Shown in pieces: positions 63,301 to 64,000 of a DNA stretch of 64,000 nt (positions are counted from its first letter, which is position 1; each line of letters opens with the position of its first letter). The DNA is taken from the NCBI RefSeq assembly GCF_037975245.1, contig NC_092568.1:42709631-42773630 (forward strand), given 5' to 3'. Under the pieces are notes generated by a model. The model did no database searches and was not told the origin of the DNA. It saw only the letters and a list, made by a program, of their open reading frames with translations. The translations under genes were made by a program, and so were the position numbers. This stretch comes from Apostichopus japonicus. Its lineage: Eukaryota > Echinodermata > Holothuroidea > Aspidochirotida > Stichopodidae.

Positions 63301-63569
63301 TCAGGGTTGATATATATAGTTTGCAGATTTAGGTATCTCTTAAACTACAAATAAAATGAATTTTTGGGGCATAGTTACCTGTGTGCCTGATACCAATATA
63401 TTGTGCAGGTACCATCAAGTTTGTGCAATAAGTCTAGAAACTGGTTTTCAATTGAGTCATTCATTTTAGAAGCAATTAGTAGATTACAAACCTGGCCAAT
63501 CCTCGTATGAGTTTGATATGCACTGAAAAATATCTGAAGTAGATCTATGCCATTCCCAGGCCAGGAATT
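129..63569 (-). CDS. KNTC1: KNTC1/ROD gene, internal portion (29 exons, e1 at 63492 to e29 at 129)
   Basis: Kinetochore-associated protein 1 (ROD) forms the RZZ complex with ZW10 and Zwilch. The complex builds the kinetochore corona, recruits Spindly-dynein and brings MAD1-MAD2 to unattached kinetochores for the spindle checkpoint. I found 29 minus-strand exons with AG acceptors and GT donors. All splice phases are compatible, giving about 1,170 codons without a stop. Peptides follow the order of human KNTC1 (recalled, not aligned); e15 has [11 protein letters not shown] where human has FFSEDGIVLES, and e27 has VAKDIPK where human has LAQDIPE. The part present is the middle of a roughly 2,200-residue protein, an alpha-helical solenoid. 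The N-terminal beta-propeller exons should lie beyond 64000 and the C-terminal exons before position 1. Introns range from under 200 bp to over 11 kb and are filled by minisatellites and transposons. Compared with human, about 20 residues are missing between e1 and e2 and about 16 between e8 and e9; these may be real losses or missed exons. Confidence 0.9.
461..524. repeat. 16-bp tandem repeat, 4 copies
   Basis: Four copies of a 16-bp unit beginning gaatgtacagaaa with variable last bases. Located in the KNTC1 intron between e28 and e29. Confidence 0.85.
560..948. repeat. 47-48-bp minisatellite, about 8 copies
   Basis: The unit carries atgtggtatactgggc and ends in a G-rich stretch. Two subtypes alternate in the first four copies (aagaagggggttaggcc and aagaatgggggttgggg), then the second type is homogenised. 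The ORFs here are repeat artefacts. Confidence 0.93.
949..1237. other. Unique intron sequence between the 47-bp array and exon e28
   Basis: AT-rich sequence with no repeat, RNA gene or coding signal that I can support. Confidence 0.6.
1238..1311 (-). CDS. KNTC1: KNTC1 exon e28
   Basis: 74 bp. Acceptor TTGCAG upstream at 1312-1317, donor GTAAGTAT after 1238. It enters completing a Gly codon split with e27 and leaves in phase 0. The peptide [16 protein letters not shown] matches human ISALKFCLYLAERWLQ. Confidence 0.9.
1312..2033. other. Intron e27-e28 with partial duplications
   Basis: No array. A 21-bp segment (cttgattaacctgcatgttg) occurs at 1728 and again at 1849. The stretch 1795-1850 between them recurs almost exactly at 6477-6532 in a neighbouring intron. 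No coding signal. Confidence 0.6.
2034..2156 (-). CDS. KNTC1: KNTC1 exon e27
   Basis: 123 bp. Acceptor CTTTCAG, donor GTAGATC; the first two bases complete a Glu codon from e26 and the last base starts the Gly codon completed by e28. The peptide [15 protein letters not shown] matches human WAVAIAISLAQDIPE, one of the clearest diagnostic matches to KNTC1. Confidence 0.92.
2188..4488. repeat. 51-bp minisatellite, about 45 copies
   Basis: Highly homogeneous array in the e26-e27 intron, starting about 30 bp upstream of the e27 acceptor. The unit contains gatgaacacatcatagatta and gagttgacagg. The main variation is a single a/g (atggaag or atgggag), with rare changes elsewhere. The period is 17 codons, so it produces a 733-residue minus-strand open frame of identical 17-residue blocks. 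I regard that frame as an artefact. Confidence 0.96.
4503..5408. repeat. 37-bp minisatellite, about 25 copies
   Basis: The unit contains catgaatagctatggtatca and caacatcatgg. Early copies include shortened and tactgtatgg variants. It follows the 51-bp array directly, in the same intron. Confidence 0.95.
5458..6285. repeat. 34-bp minisatellite, about 24 copies
   Basis: The unit contains aaattgatgagattga followed by (a/g)gtataaaggaaaataac. Third consecutive but unrelated array in the e26-e27 intron. The overlapping 280-310 residue minus-strand ORFs come from the repeat read in three frames. Confidence 0.95.
6286..6574. other. Intron remainder with a 56-bp dispersed repeat at 6477-6532
   Basis: Positions 6477-6532 match 1795-1850 with one mismatch (ggtgtacagtgacagagtag at the start). 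The two copies flank the three-array block and exon e27. Nothing else recognised. Confidence 0.8.
6575..6662 (-). CDS. KNTC1: KNTC1 exon e26
   Basis: 88 bp. Acceptor TTAACAG, donor GTATGTAT; phase 0 in, one base out. The peptide [19 protein letters not shown] aligns with human SLDTLYVSTAKHVFEKKLK. Confidence 0.85.
6948..7006 (-). CDS. KNTC1: KNTC1 exon e25
   Basis: 59 bp. Acceptor TTTGCCAG, donor GTGAATAG. The first two bases finish a Ser codon begun in e24, 11.3 kb upstream. Peptide [19 protein letters not shown]; joined to e24 it reads WKILSKEL, as in human WKILSTEL. Confidence 0.9.
7007..7769. other. Unique part of the 11.3-kb intron e24-e25
   Basis: AT-rich intron sequence with no recognisable gene, RNA or repeat. 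Confidence 0.6.
7770..8098. repeat. 53-bp minisatellite, left part, about 6 copies
   Basis: The unit contains tattggtggtgatatttggg and tatatgatgtgtatc. It is interrupted by the LINE at 8099-11578 and resumes at 11579. Confidence 0.95.
8101..8463 (+). pseudogene. LINE ORF1 remnant, SGNH/GDSL esterase-like C-terminal part
   Basis: The frame is open from the truncated 5' edge. [15 protein letters not shown] resembles the block holding the GxND oxyanion residues. ICSLLPR and the final DGLH resemble the catalytic Asp-x-x-His block of the SGNH family, which CR1-type elements carry in ORF1. The first block with the nucleophile Ser is missing because of truncation. Two stops follow DGLH at once, while the frame one base over continues with residues typical of the family (NTGASLFGR), so an indel lies near 8460-8475. 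Confidence 0.7.
8522..9917 (+). pseudogene. LINE ORF2 N-terminal part: AP-type endonuclease, broken by frameshift
   Basis: Read in two frames: 8522-8923, then from about 8917 to 9917. The endonuclease (exonuclease-endonuclease-phosphatase fold) shows TNARSIRKN near its start, the ITESW segment, GVVYRSPNS, the catalytic [10 protein letters not shown] and the late LGTSDHD with Asp-His. A one-base-equivalent frameshift near 8915-8925 separates the first third from the rest. A second near 9875-9895 coincides with a tandem copy of gaactatttt, a 10-bp duplication that by itself explains the frame change. The element cannot make a complete ORF2 protein as it stands. Confidence 0.88.
9874..11475 (+). 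pseudogene. LINE ORF2 C-terminal part: reverse transcriptase
   Basis: This 533-residue open frame carries the non-LTR RT core: [10 protein letters not shown] (about residues 49-58), [18 protein letters not shown] (107-123), the block with catalytic Asp [11 protein letters not shown] (177-187), [13 protein letters not shown] (235-247) and FADD (265-268), where the usual FADDT reads FADDS. The thumb and C-terminal region end with VVNEWNGLP, typical of CR1/Jockey-group elements. A stop at 11473 is followed by a short 3' UTR and the ctaaa tail. It is in a different frame from the endonuclease half, so it is counted as a broken copy. Confidence 0.9.
11579..12411. repeat. 53-bp minisatellite, right part, about 16 copies
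   Basis: Same unit as 7770-8098, continuing after the LINE. Some copies are shortened by loss of ggtggt or tgatg. Confidence 0.95.
12412..12864. other. Unique intron spacer between two arrays
   Basis: No coding or RNA signal found. Positions 12600-12680 are rich in A and C, with short caaccac-type motifs. Confidence 0.55.
12865..17640. repeat. 66-bp minisatellite, about 71 copies, with higher-order structure
   Basis: The unit contains tagcttcgtaatgtatcatt, ttacgtcacttatattatat and cttcctgtatttacattg, with optional gtt losses. Copies at both edges are more diverged. Marked variants such as cttatagtacatcgtcagg recur at 13811, 14801, 15800 and 16994, so blocks of about 15 units (about 990 bp) were copied as wholes. 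Nearly every unit carries ttacgtca, a CRE-like octamer when read as TGACGTAA on the gene strand. Confidence 0.95.
17910..18297. repeat. 79-bp minisatellite, 5 copies, containing the e24 splice donor
   Basis: The unit contains gattgaagtcaggggtattg and ctagatcagtacaatactta. It begins exactly at the e24 donor. On the gene strand each unit carries GTAAGTATTGTACTGATC, identical to the first bases of the intron. Confidence 0.93.
18298..18367 (-). CDS. KNTC1: KNTC1 exon e24
   Basis: 70 bp. Acceptor TTTGTAG, donor GTAAGTAT; phase 0 in, one base out. The peptide has DRLPFHGLL and LRWKIL, matching human TRLPFHLIFF and FWKIL. The 79-bp array starts directly at its donor. Confidence 0.9.
18368..18965. 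other. Intron e23-e24, unique sequence
   Basis: About 600 bp without array, mobile element or coding signal. Confidence 0.6.
18966..19058 (-). CDS. KNTC1: KNTC1 exon e23
   Basis: 93 bp, phase 0 on both sides. Acceptor TTTCCCCAG, donor GTATGTGG. The peptide [14 protein letters not shown] matches human ILKHLKSYRRISPP. Confidence 0.92.
19203..19937. repeat. 62-bp minisatellite, about 12 copies, built from the e22 exon end and donor
   Basis: The unit contains gaagtccctgccctggtatg and tgatatgatcacaacactag. The part tagttactttataaatgaagtc mirrors the last coding bases and donor of exon e22 (tatttactttattaatggagtc at 19931). Each copy thus repeats roughly 20 bases of exon end plus a GTAACTAC donor-like site. 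Confidence 0.93.
19938..20027 (-). CDS. KNTC1: KNTC1 exon e22
   Basis: 90 bp, phase 0 on both sides. Acceptor ATTTTCAG, donor GTAAATAC. The peptide [15 protein letters not shown] matches human PYDYEMIEVVLKVIE. Its 3' end ([10 protein letters not shown]) is the source of the adjacent 62-bp array. Confidence 0.92.
20208..24900. repeat. 63-69-bp minisatellite, about 72 copies, containing the e21 splice donor and a variable poly-C tract
   Basis: The unit contains ttacattgctactcacctcc, acctgatctgattgccc, a C run of roughly 3 to 12 bases, and catctttttttattttc. On the gene strand every unit carries GAGGAGGTGAGTAGCAATG, which is the e21 exon end and 5' splice site. The proline-rich ORFs on the + strand are artefacts of the repeat, restarted whenever the C-run length shifts frame. 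Confidence 0.96.
24901..25090 (-). CDS. KNTC1: KNTC1 exon e21
   Basis: 190 bp. Acceptor CTTGCAG, donor GTGAGTAG; the first base completes an Arg codon from e20. The peptide contains [18 protein letters not shown] and ends [11 protein letters not shown], aligning with human CDAVLQLFIETLLHN and LVISLSGILHK. Confidence 0.9.
25190..25842. repeat. 36-bp minisatellite, about 18 copies
   Basis: The unit contains aaccaatcataaacttttca and ctactacctgg. The period is 12 codons, so it gives a 242-residue minus-strand ORF of 12-residue blocks, which I treat as an artefact. Each copy has a ccaat core. Located in the e20-e21 intron. Confidence 0.95.
25850..26328. other. Intron remainder e20-e21
   Basis: Unique sequence; no coding or RNA signal. 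Confidence 0.55.
26329..26441 (-). CDS. KNTC1: KNTC1 exon e20
   Basis: 113 bp. Acceptor CTTTGCAG, donor GTGAATAT; leaves with two bases. ISFKDAFQR and LILEFC match human ISFQPVFRQ and LILEYC. Confidence 0.92.
26692..27330. repeat. 33-bp minisatellite, about 19 copies
   Basis: The unit contains gtaatgagtgatggtatatg and tattgaggtgtat. The period is 11 codons, giving artefact ORFs on both strands. Located in the e19-e20 intron. Confidence 0.95.
27570..30515. repeat. 80-bp minisatellite, about 37 copies
   Basis: Very homogeneous. The unit contains gtgttgtgaccagctgattg, ggggcctactatatccattt and tataaacacacttaa. Variant stretches run in blocks (ctacagcata, then ctatagcata, ctataccata, ctgtagtata), showing local spread of changes. 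On the gene strand each unit holds CCAATCAG directly followed by CTGG, giving an overlapping CAGCTG. Confidence 0.96.
30604..30723 (-). CDS. KNTC1: KNTC1 exon e19
   Basis: 120 bp, phase 0 on both sides. Acceptor CTCACAG, donor [20 protein letters not shown] matches human AISLVGSELASL, and the end KHK runs into e20 ISF as human KLGISF. Confidence 0.93.
30985..35935. repeat. 26-bp minisatellite, about 190 copies, with higher-order blocks
   Basis: The unit is built on agtcattcaatacagtcaat plus gtta(g/a)(t/c/a). Variants (cagtctatg, ataggcaatgtttagaag, tatattcaatg) recur in the same order. For example, gtctatg at 33619 and 34141 sits inside repeated blocks of about 520 bp (20 units). Copies at the right edge are degenerate. 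It occupies most of the e18-e19 intron. Confidence 0.96.
35966..36001 (-). repeat. Duplicated end of exon e18 with a decoy splice donor
   Basis: This segment repeats, with several changes, the last 30 or so bases of exon e18 and its donor (compare ctcaccattattttctta here with cttaccataattttcttg at 36013). On the gene strand it gives ATGGTGAGTG, a better donor consensus than the true ATGGTAAGTT is generally scored, but it lies downstream of the real exon end. It stands between e18 and the 26-bp array. Confidence 0.8.
36018..36146 (-). CDS. KNTC1: KNTC1 exon e18
   Basis: 129 bp, phase 0 on both sides. Acceptor TTTGTCAG, donor [23 protein letters not shown] and SGYNYKKIM correspond to human segments ending GYCTLLPQ and QNYDKIL. 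Confidence 0.88.
36147..37182. other. Intron e17-e18 with a small G-rich repeat and paired X-box-like motifs
   Basis: Mostly unique. Positions 36583-36725 hold three partial copies of a unit with cacccatggttggg, taagtccatgactaaggga and runs of 5-10 G. Positions 36536-36564 hold gttgccattgcaac and gttgccatggtaat side by side, resembling RFX X-box palindromes. No exon found here. Confidence 0.6.
37183..37281 (-). CDS. KNTC1: KNTC1 exon e17
   Basis: 99 bp, phase 0 on both sides. Acceptor ACTTTAG, donor GTAAGCAT. The peptide ends [11 protein letters not shown], matching human RENATTLLHK. The frame stays open past the donor, but homology stops there and resumes in e18, so I end the exon at 37183. 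Confidence 0.88.
37450..37640 (-). CDS. KNTC1: KNTC1 exon e16
   Basis: 191 bp. Acceptor TTCATAG, donor GTATGTGA; the first two bases complete an Asp codon from e15. The peptide includes [19 protein letters not shown], followed by [16 protein letters not shown], in the place of human VINSISALLQNL and ELALRFVVGSFG. Confidence 0.85.
37926..38001. repeat. 79-bp repeat, single copy left of the hAT-like insertion
   Basis: Has taccagctgagtg, ggccaagaagtatacagag and ctggtaggtcc like the units at 41471-42368. It is separated from them by the insertion 38002-41470 and is the left end of that array. Confidence 0.92.
39900..39977. repeat. 78-bp near-perfect palindrome inside the hAT-like element
   Basis: The arms cactgaacagctgtactgta and its exact complement run from both ends to a central aatatt. 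The only interruption is a small length difference in the G-rich part of the arm (gaggggggagtc against gaagggggtgggagtc). It could form a long hairpin or cruciform. Confidence 0.93.
40915..41372. repeat. 128-bp tandem repeat, about 3.6 copies, inside the hAT-like element
   Basis: Copies start near 40927, 41056, 41184 and 41312 and share catggtagcctaacaccaca and ctaaccatctgtttattcgc. Moderately diverged, so older than most arrays in the window. Confidence 0.9.
41471..42368. repeat. 79-bp minisatellite, about 11 copies, built from the e15 exon end and donor
   Basis: The unit contains cattagtttacaaataccag, ctgagtgggcattgactagc and caagaagtatacagagctgg. It matches the last 45 or so coding bases of exon e15 (ctgagtggggcactggctgg, then ccaagaagtcgacagagccgg at 42371-42413) and its donor. 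In the array the donor reads GTATTTGT instead of GTATGTAT. Confidence 0.94.
42369..42573 (-). CDS. KNTC1: KNTC1 exon e15
   Basis: 205 bp. Acceptor CTGGAACAG, donor GTATGTAT; phase 0 in, one base out. [18 protein letters not shown] matches human SDFFSEDGIVLESQMVLP, the strongest single identification of KNTC1. The frame stays open across the donor, but phase and homology support ending at 42369. The exon tail [15 protein letters not shown] is what the 79-bp array repeats. Confidence 0.92.
42757..43193. repeat. 60-bp minisatellite, about 7-8 copies
   Basis: The unit contains gtggtaactctgaactatct and aatgatactgtattatgtcc. Two copies lack the tcctgagaccaatta part and are about 36 bp. The period of 20 codons makes small artefact ORFs. 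Located in the e14-e15 intron. Confidence 0.94.
43194..43700. other. Intron remainder e14-e15
   Basis: Unique sequence; no exon, RNA or repeat recognised. Confidence 0.55.
43701..43798 (-). CDS. KNTC1: KNTC1 exon e14
   Basis: 98 bp. Acceptor CTTATAG, donor GTTAGTGT; the first two bases complete an Asp codon from e13. The peptide [19 protein letters not shown] aligns with human LMAVELSRQCQMDDCGIL. Confidence 0.88.
43799..44235. other. Intron e13-e14
   Basis: Unique sequence of about 440 bp with no recognised feature. Confidence 0.55.
44236..44495 (-). CDS. KNTC1: KNTC1 exon e13
   Basis: 260 bp, the longest exon in the window. Acceptor TTACAG, donor GTATAAGA. The first base completes an Arg codon from e12 and the last base starts the Asp codon completed by e14. 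The peptide [20 protein letters not shown] takes the place of human DLFKYHCNADTGKLLFLTCQ; the rest is weakly conserved helix. Confidence 0.88.
44645..45715. repeat. 41-bp minisatellite, about 26 copies
   Basis: The unit contains cataatgaaagcctatagag and atgta(g/c/t)ttcattcacttagc. It is more degenerate than the other arrays, with several shortened copies of about 27 bp. Located in the e12-e13 intron. Confidence 0.93.
45716..46105. other. Intron remainder e12-e13
   Basis: AT-rich unique sequence, nothing recognised. Confidence 0.5.
46106..46207 (-). CDS. KNTC1: KNTC1 exon e12
   Basis: 102 bp. Acceptor ACTATAG, donor GTTTGTGA. It enters completing an Arg codon and leaves two bases of another Arg codon. 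[20 protein letters not shown] matches human MSKQELEAELTLRALKDGNI. Confidence 0.92.
46559..46701 (-). CDS. KNTC1: KNTC1 exon e11
   Basis: 143 bp. Acceptor TTGGTTAG, donor GTAAGAGA; phase 0 in, two bases out. It encodes a Ser/Thr/Asn-rich, probably disordered linker with no clear match, in the place of the human linker around KPGSTPEPIAAEV. Supported by splice sites and phase rather than by similarity. Confidence 0.82.
46702..47322. other. Intron e10-e11
   Basis: About 620 bp of AT-rich unique sequence. Short ORFs here do not resemble anything I recognise. Confidence 0.55.
47323..47421 (-). CDS. KNTC1: KNTC1 exon e10
   Basis: 99 bp, phase 0 on both sides. Acceptor GATTTCAG; the donor GTCAGCAC is weak beyond its [22 protein letters not shown] corresponds to human NFEVFLSFEDYSNSSLVADL. 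A partial second copy of this exon lies at 47475-47525. Confidence 0.86.
47475..47558 (-). pseudogene. Tandem duplicate of the 5' half of KNTC1 exon e10 with its acceptor
   Basis: 47475-47558 repeats 47378-47460 almost exactly (one difference, caaacaaaa for caaacagaa). It includes the acceptor GATTTCAG and the first 49 or so exon bases, then breaks off into intron sequence without a matching donor. On the transcript this decoy acceptor comes before the real one. The transposon at 47559-50121 is inserted at its far end. Confidence 0.9.
47559..50121. mobile_element. DNA transposon, 2.56 kb, 13-bp terminal inverted repeats and eight copies of a 15-bp motif; family not assigned
   Basis: The ends GGGCGATTCCGTG and, reverse-complemented, GGGCGATTCCATG form a terminal inverted repeat. 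The flanks atag (47555-47558) and atag (50122-50125) fit a 4-bp target-site duplication; the uninterrupted target is visible in the first exon-fragment copy (aaccatagacttgtttg at 47452). The motif GTAATGCGAGTTACC occurs at 47929, 48095, 48111, 48129, 49715, 49730, 49917 and 50095, all in the same orientation and clustered towards the two ends, as transposase-binding sites often are. An internal duplication of about 100 bp lies at 49365-49510. No transposase frame is visible, so it is probably non-autonomous. Confidence 0.85.
50122..51733. other. Intron e9-e10, unique and degenerate repeat-like sequence, with a purine-rich tract
   Basis: No exon found. Positions 50523-50640 are almost entirely A and G on the + strand with a few T interruptions. 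Around 51160-51180 there is a G-run next to ggtgggcgc, suggesting the edge of an old dispersed repeat. Confidence 0.55.
51734..52128. mobile_element. Small hAT-type MITE (about 395 bp), tentative
   Basis: Starts cataagcataggcatatgca and ends, reverse-complemented, CATAGGCGTAGGAGG, with G-rich and C-rich subterminal tracts facing each other (tggggggggg near 51771, cccccaccccccacc near 52095). The flanking 8-bp tgtgtagt at 51726-51733 and 52129-52136 is a likely target-site duplication. No coding capacity. Confidence 0.6.
52129..53030. other. Intron remainder e9-e10
   Basis: No coding signal. Positions 52650-52770 (gggggggtatc, then gcccccgggggagaaaatcc and tggatacgcgcctgg) look like the end of another dispersed repeat. 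Confidence 0.5.
53031..53567. repeat. About 66-bp minisatellite, 8 copies, built from the e9 exon end and donor
   Basis: The unit contains tctgtatcttaccagtaggt, tcctcaaactacttctacaa and gaaacttgtagaaatgttgt. On the gene strand each copy reads CCTACTGGTAAGATACAG, which is the last bases of exon e9 and its donor. Two copies carry an extra aagaaacttctac insertion. Confidence 0.94.
53568..53708 (-). CDS. KNTC1: KNTC1 exon e9
   Basis: 141 bp, phase 0 on both sides. Acceptor TCTTGTAG, donor [24 protein letters not shown] matches human CEEMLKLFKEVASLQENF. Confidence 0.9.
53785..54332. repeat. About 61-bp minisatellite, 9 copies, beginning at the e8 splice donor
   Basis: The unit contains tggttctgagagatacattt, gtccatatttataattacct and cttctgacagg. 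On the gene strand each copy starts with GAGGTAATTATAAATATGG, recalling the true e8 donor ATGGTGAAATATGGAAAAA. The array abuts the exon directly. Confidence 0.92.
54333..54401 (-). CDS. KNTC1: KNTC1 exon e8
   Basis: 69 bp, phase 0 on both sides. Acceptor TTTGGCAG, donor [28 protein letters not shown] corresponds to human GEDCLLLLKSLPPAEAEKTA. About 16 residues found in human between this and e9 are not seen. Confidence 0.88.
54402..55170. other. Intron e7-e8
   Basis: About 770 bp of unique sequence without array or coding signal. Confidence 0.55.
55171..55308 (-). CDS. KNTC1: KNTC1 exon e7
   Basis: 138 bp, phase 0 on both sides. Acceptor TTTTGACAG, donor [28 protein letters not shown] corresponds to human SLEDALKVAQAFMLSDDEIY. 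Confidence 0.88.
55593..55695 (-). CDS. KNTC1: KNTC1 exon e6
   Basis: 103 bp. Acceptor CTATTAG, donor GTAACTTA; the first base completes a Leu codon from e5. [20 protein letters not shown] matches human YKLMEMKKLLRGYGIREVNL. Confidence 0.92.
55797..57652. repeat. 31-bp minisatellite, about 59 copies, strongly diverged
   Basis: The unit contains ggttcatgagt(g/a)tc(t/c) and tccccacta(a/g)gacact, with many substitutions and small indels. Two subtypes (atcctccccactaagacact and gtgtcttccccactaggaca) alternate over much of the right half, a two-unit period of about 62 bp. Located in the e5-e6 intron. Confidence 0.93.
57699..57802 (-). CDS. KNTC1: KNTC1 exon e5
   Basis: 104 bp. Acceptor CTCGTCAG, donor GTAAGTTT; phase 0 in, two bases out. 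[20 protein letters not shown] matches human VVPWSAAVEQLVKQHLEMDH. Confidence 0.93.
57950..58480. repeat. 41-bp minisatellite, left part, about 13 copies
   Basis: The unit contains ctgaacacagttacacagac, aaagataactataactcact and variants with accgttactcaccccctaac. Interrupted by the LINE at 58481 and continued from about 61301. Confidence 0.95.
58481..61300 (-). mobile_element. Jockey/CR1-group LINE, 5'-truncated, with intact reverse-transcriptase ORF
   Basis: Both flanks are the same 41-bp array. The 3' end has an AATAAA and an A-rich tail (58481-58512 on the reverse strand), preceded by a very AT-rich 3' UTR (58570-58720). The 5' end is cut within the endonuclease domain. At the 5' junction a stretch of about 22 bp (ggtctggaaactatactata and following) is repeated twice at 61261-61304. 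The short aactat at the left junction may be part of a target-site duplication, but the right edge is unclear. Same orientation as KNTC1, in intron e4-e5. Confidence 0.9.
58722..61256 (-). CDS. LINE ORF2 fragment: endonuclease C-terminal half and complete reverse transcriptase
   Basis: 844 codons without a stop. The endonuclease half starts at [11 protein letters not shown] and has the catalytic GDFNLDL (residues 37-43) and LSDHRLIY with Asp-His (103-110). The earlier catalytic residues are missing by truncation. The RT has [10 protein letters not shown] (341-350), [19 protein letters not shown] (400-418), [13 protein letters not shown] (474-486), [20 protein letters not shown] (532-551) and the active-site YADD (563-566). 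The C-terminus has WNALPRHIR. The initiating Met is only the first in the truncated frame. The open frame over 2.5 kb suggests a recent insertion. Clade is uncertain within the Jockey/CR1/L2 group. Confidence 0.9.
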   Translation of the reverse strand: MIGSVYRSPNSDFVYLNDILNNISNALDCNYETLILGDFNLDLLPTCKKGLTKDMHDYTRRNELSQMISEPTRVTLHSRTLLDHIYVNRKNYVTQSGVIPTGLSDHRLIYAVRRANKPKHIPRKITTRSFKRFHQEAFSDDISKIPFSCIEGLDDIDLMWYTWKTLFNEVSDAHAPLKTVTVKGEHTPWVTDEFISMTWERDHLKKVAEKHGSLDTWARYKKCRNKLNNLASQLKCEYFKTKIEDTKNDSSKLWSTLKEAMHSSKHHNIASIVDNGIVVNDKCEIANVFNNFFANIGSELASKFDSRPHTPSTNDTLCNFRFQTVSIDSIEKQLKGLSAGKATGLDNISARLLRLSASHIAPSLTYIINLSLSHGVFPSDWKTAKVSPVFKDGTRSQVDNYRPISVLPVVSKILERVVHDQLYQYLTSNKILNKWQSGFRPGYSTTTALSYVVDDILSNMDGACGRKNYTGILFLDFKKAFDTVDHDILLDKLRSYRVVDSALDWFGSYLAGRYQIVQIENQYSDMMGIAFGVPQGSIIGPLLFSIYINDLPSATSESQAILYADDTAVFYSSEKISEIQQVLSTDLILIGKWLVKKKLTLNVKKTKSMLFGTPTMMKRADPLILHYDSHDIEQVHVFRYLGVLLDSTLTFKDHLSMICKKISCRLGILGRVKKYLPHKYRIMVYNSLISPHFDYASCTWSNTCAKYKKCLVSLQGRAGRIILDLPRTAPTADVLSALSWIPIEQRWNYHRQVFMHKIHIAAAPDYLCDKYAHVSSSESATRASTSGGFCLPHSNTIWGRRRQTCHGVNQWNALPRHIRMCNNTDTFKNKLKCAIRNGLAFWNL
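61301..62285. repeat. 41-bp minisatellite, right part, about 24 copies, beginning at the e4 splice donor
   Basis: Same unit as 57950-58480. On the gene strand the units read GTGAGTAACGGTTATCTTTG, matching the first bases of the intron after e4 (GTGAGTAATGGTTATCTTC). Variants accgttactcaccccctaac and actataactcactcctgaac alternate irregularly. The last two copies at the exon side carry cattgttatgcaaaag instead. Confidence 0.95.
62286..62348 (-). CDS. KNTC1: KNTC1 exon e4
   Basis: 63 bp, phase 0 on both sides. Acceptor ATTTTCAG, donor [25 protein letters not shown] corresponds to human AWEAKAMAVIACLSDTD. Confidence 0.9.
62585..62728 (-). CDS. KNTC1: KNTC1 exon e3
   Basis: 144 bp, phase 0 on both sides. 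Acceptor CTTTGCCAG, donor [28 protein letters not shown] matches human FRMFDKVLAPELIPSILEKF. Confidence 0.93.
62875..62997 (-). CDS. KNTC1: KNTC1 exon e2
   Basis: 123 bp, phase 0 on both sides. Acceptor TGTTCAG, donor [26 protein letters not shown] corresponds to human LRTLVNNLRELITLHRKY. Confidence 0.9.
62998..63491. other. Intron e1-e2, possibly hiding a small exon
   Basis: Human KNTC1 has about 20 extra residues here (around SSWHWISLKDY). A stretch near 63375-63440 has coding-like character (TIYWYQAH on the gene strand, followed by a GTAACT donor), but its length does not keep phase 0 with e2. I do not call it an exon. Confidence 0.4.
63492..63569 (-). CDS. KNTC1: KNTC1 exon e1 (most 5' exon in the window)
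   Basis: 78 bp, phase 0 on both sides. Acceptor TTTTACAG, donor [26 protein letters not shown] matches human NWPENGLQLAEIFFTAE. Upstream exons must lie beyond 64000. Confidence 0.9.
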
Positions 63570-63664
63570 CTGTAAAAGTTGATGAAGAAAGCTGTGTTGA
63601 CGTTTCTCCTAAGCTGTATTATATGATCACCAGTATCATGAACCGATGGCATGTTAAGCAAGTT

Positions 63665-63845
<181 letters not shown>

Positions 63846-64000
63846 AGGAATAACGGAAAAACTGTTAAACAACTATGCTACATATAGAGAAAGGCTGGAT
63901 CTATAGTGAGATACAATAATTAAATTAGGTAATTGATTGGAAGTAAAACAGGCAATGTTTGGTTTTTGCAGAGCTTTCAAGCAAAACAAGCTCTTCTTCA

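Overview
The window is animal nuclear DNA. It carries a spliced gene with canonical GT/AG introns, two non-LTR retrotransposons, DNA transposons with target-site duplications, and a very large amount of tandem repeat. There is no bacterial gene organisation, no operon and no CRISPR array. The gene sequence and the transposon types suggest a marine invertebrate, plausibly a deuterostome such as an echinoderm or hemichordate. The species cannot be named from the sequence.

The main finding of Part 1 is one host gene on the minus strand spanning the whole window. I reconstructed 29 internal exons (129-336 at the 3' side to 63492-63569 at the 5' side) totalling about 3.5 kb, or roughly 1,170 codons. 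Every exon has AG/GT borders and every intron phase joins in frame. The peptides match, exon by exon and in order, the middle of KNTC1 (ROD, rough deal homologue). KNTC1 is the large alpha-solenoid subunit of the kinetochore RZZ complex, which recruits dynein/Spindly and MAD1-MAD2. The match rests on my recall of human KNTC1, not on an alignment. The first and last exons lie outside the window.

The introns are swollen by about two dozen unrelated minisatellites (units 16-80 bp, from 2 to about 190 copies) covering roughly 33 kb, about half the window. Each intron has its own private repeat family. In at least seven introns the repeat unit contains the 5' splice site of the exon next to it. 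In four of these (exons e9, e15, e21, e22) it also contains a stretch of the 3' end of that exon. The gene therefore carries dozens of decoy splice donors.

Four larger mobile elements sit inside tandemly duplicated DNA: a 5'-truncated, frameshifted CR1-like LINE (8099-11578, + strand) in the 53-bp array; a 3.47-kb hAT-like element (38002-41470) with an 8-bp target-site duplication in the 79-bp array; a 2.56-kb DNA transposon (47559-50121) with 13-bp terminal inverted repeats and eight copies of a 15-bp motif, inserted in a duplicated exon fragment; and a 5'-truncated LINE with a long intact reverse-transcriptase ORF (58481-about 61300, - strand) in the 41-bp array. Most long open reading frames in the window are artefacts of repeats whose period is a multiple of three.
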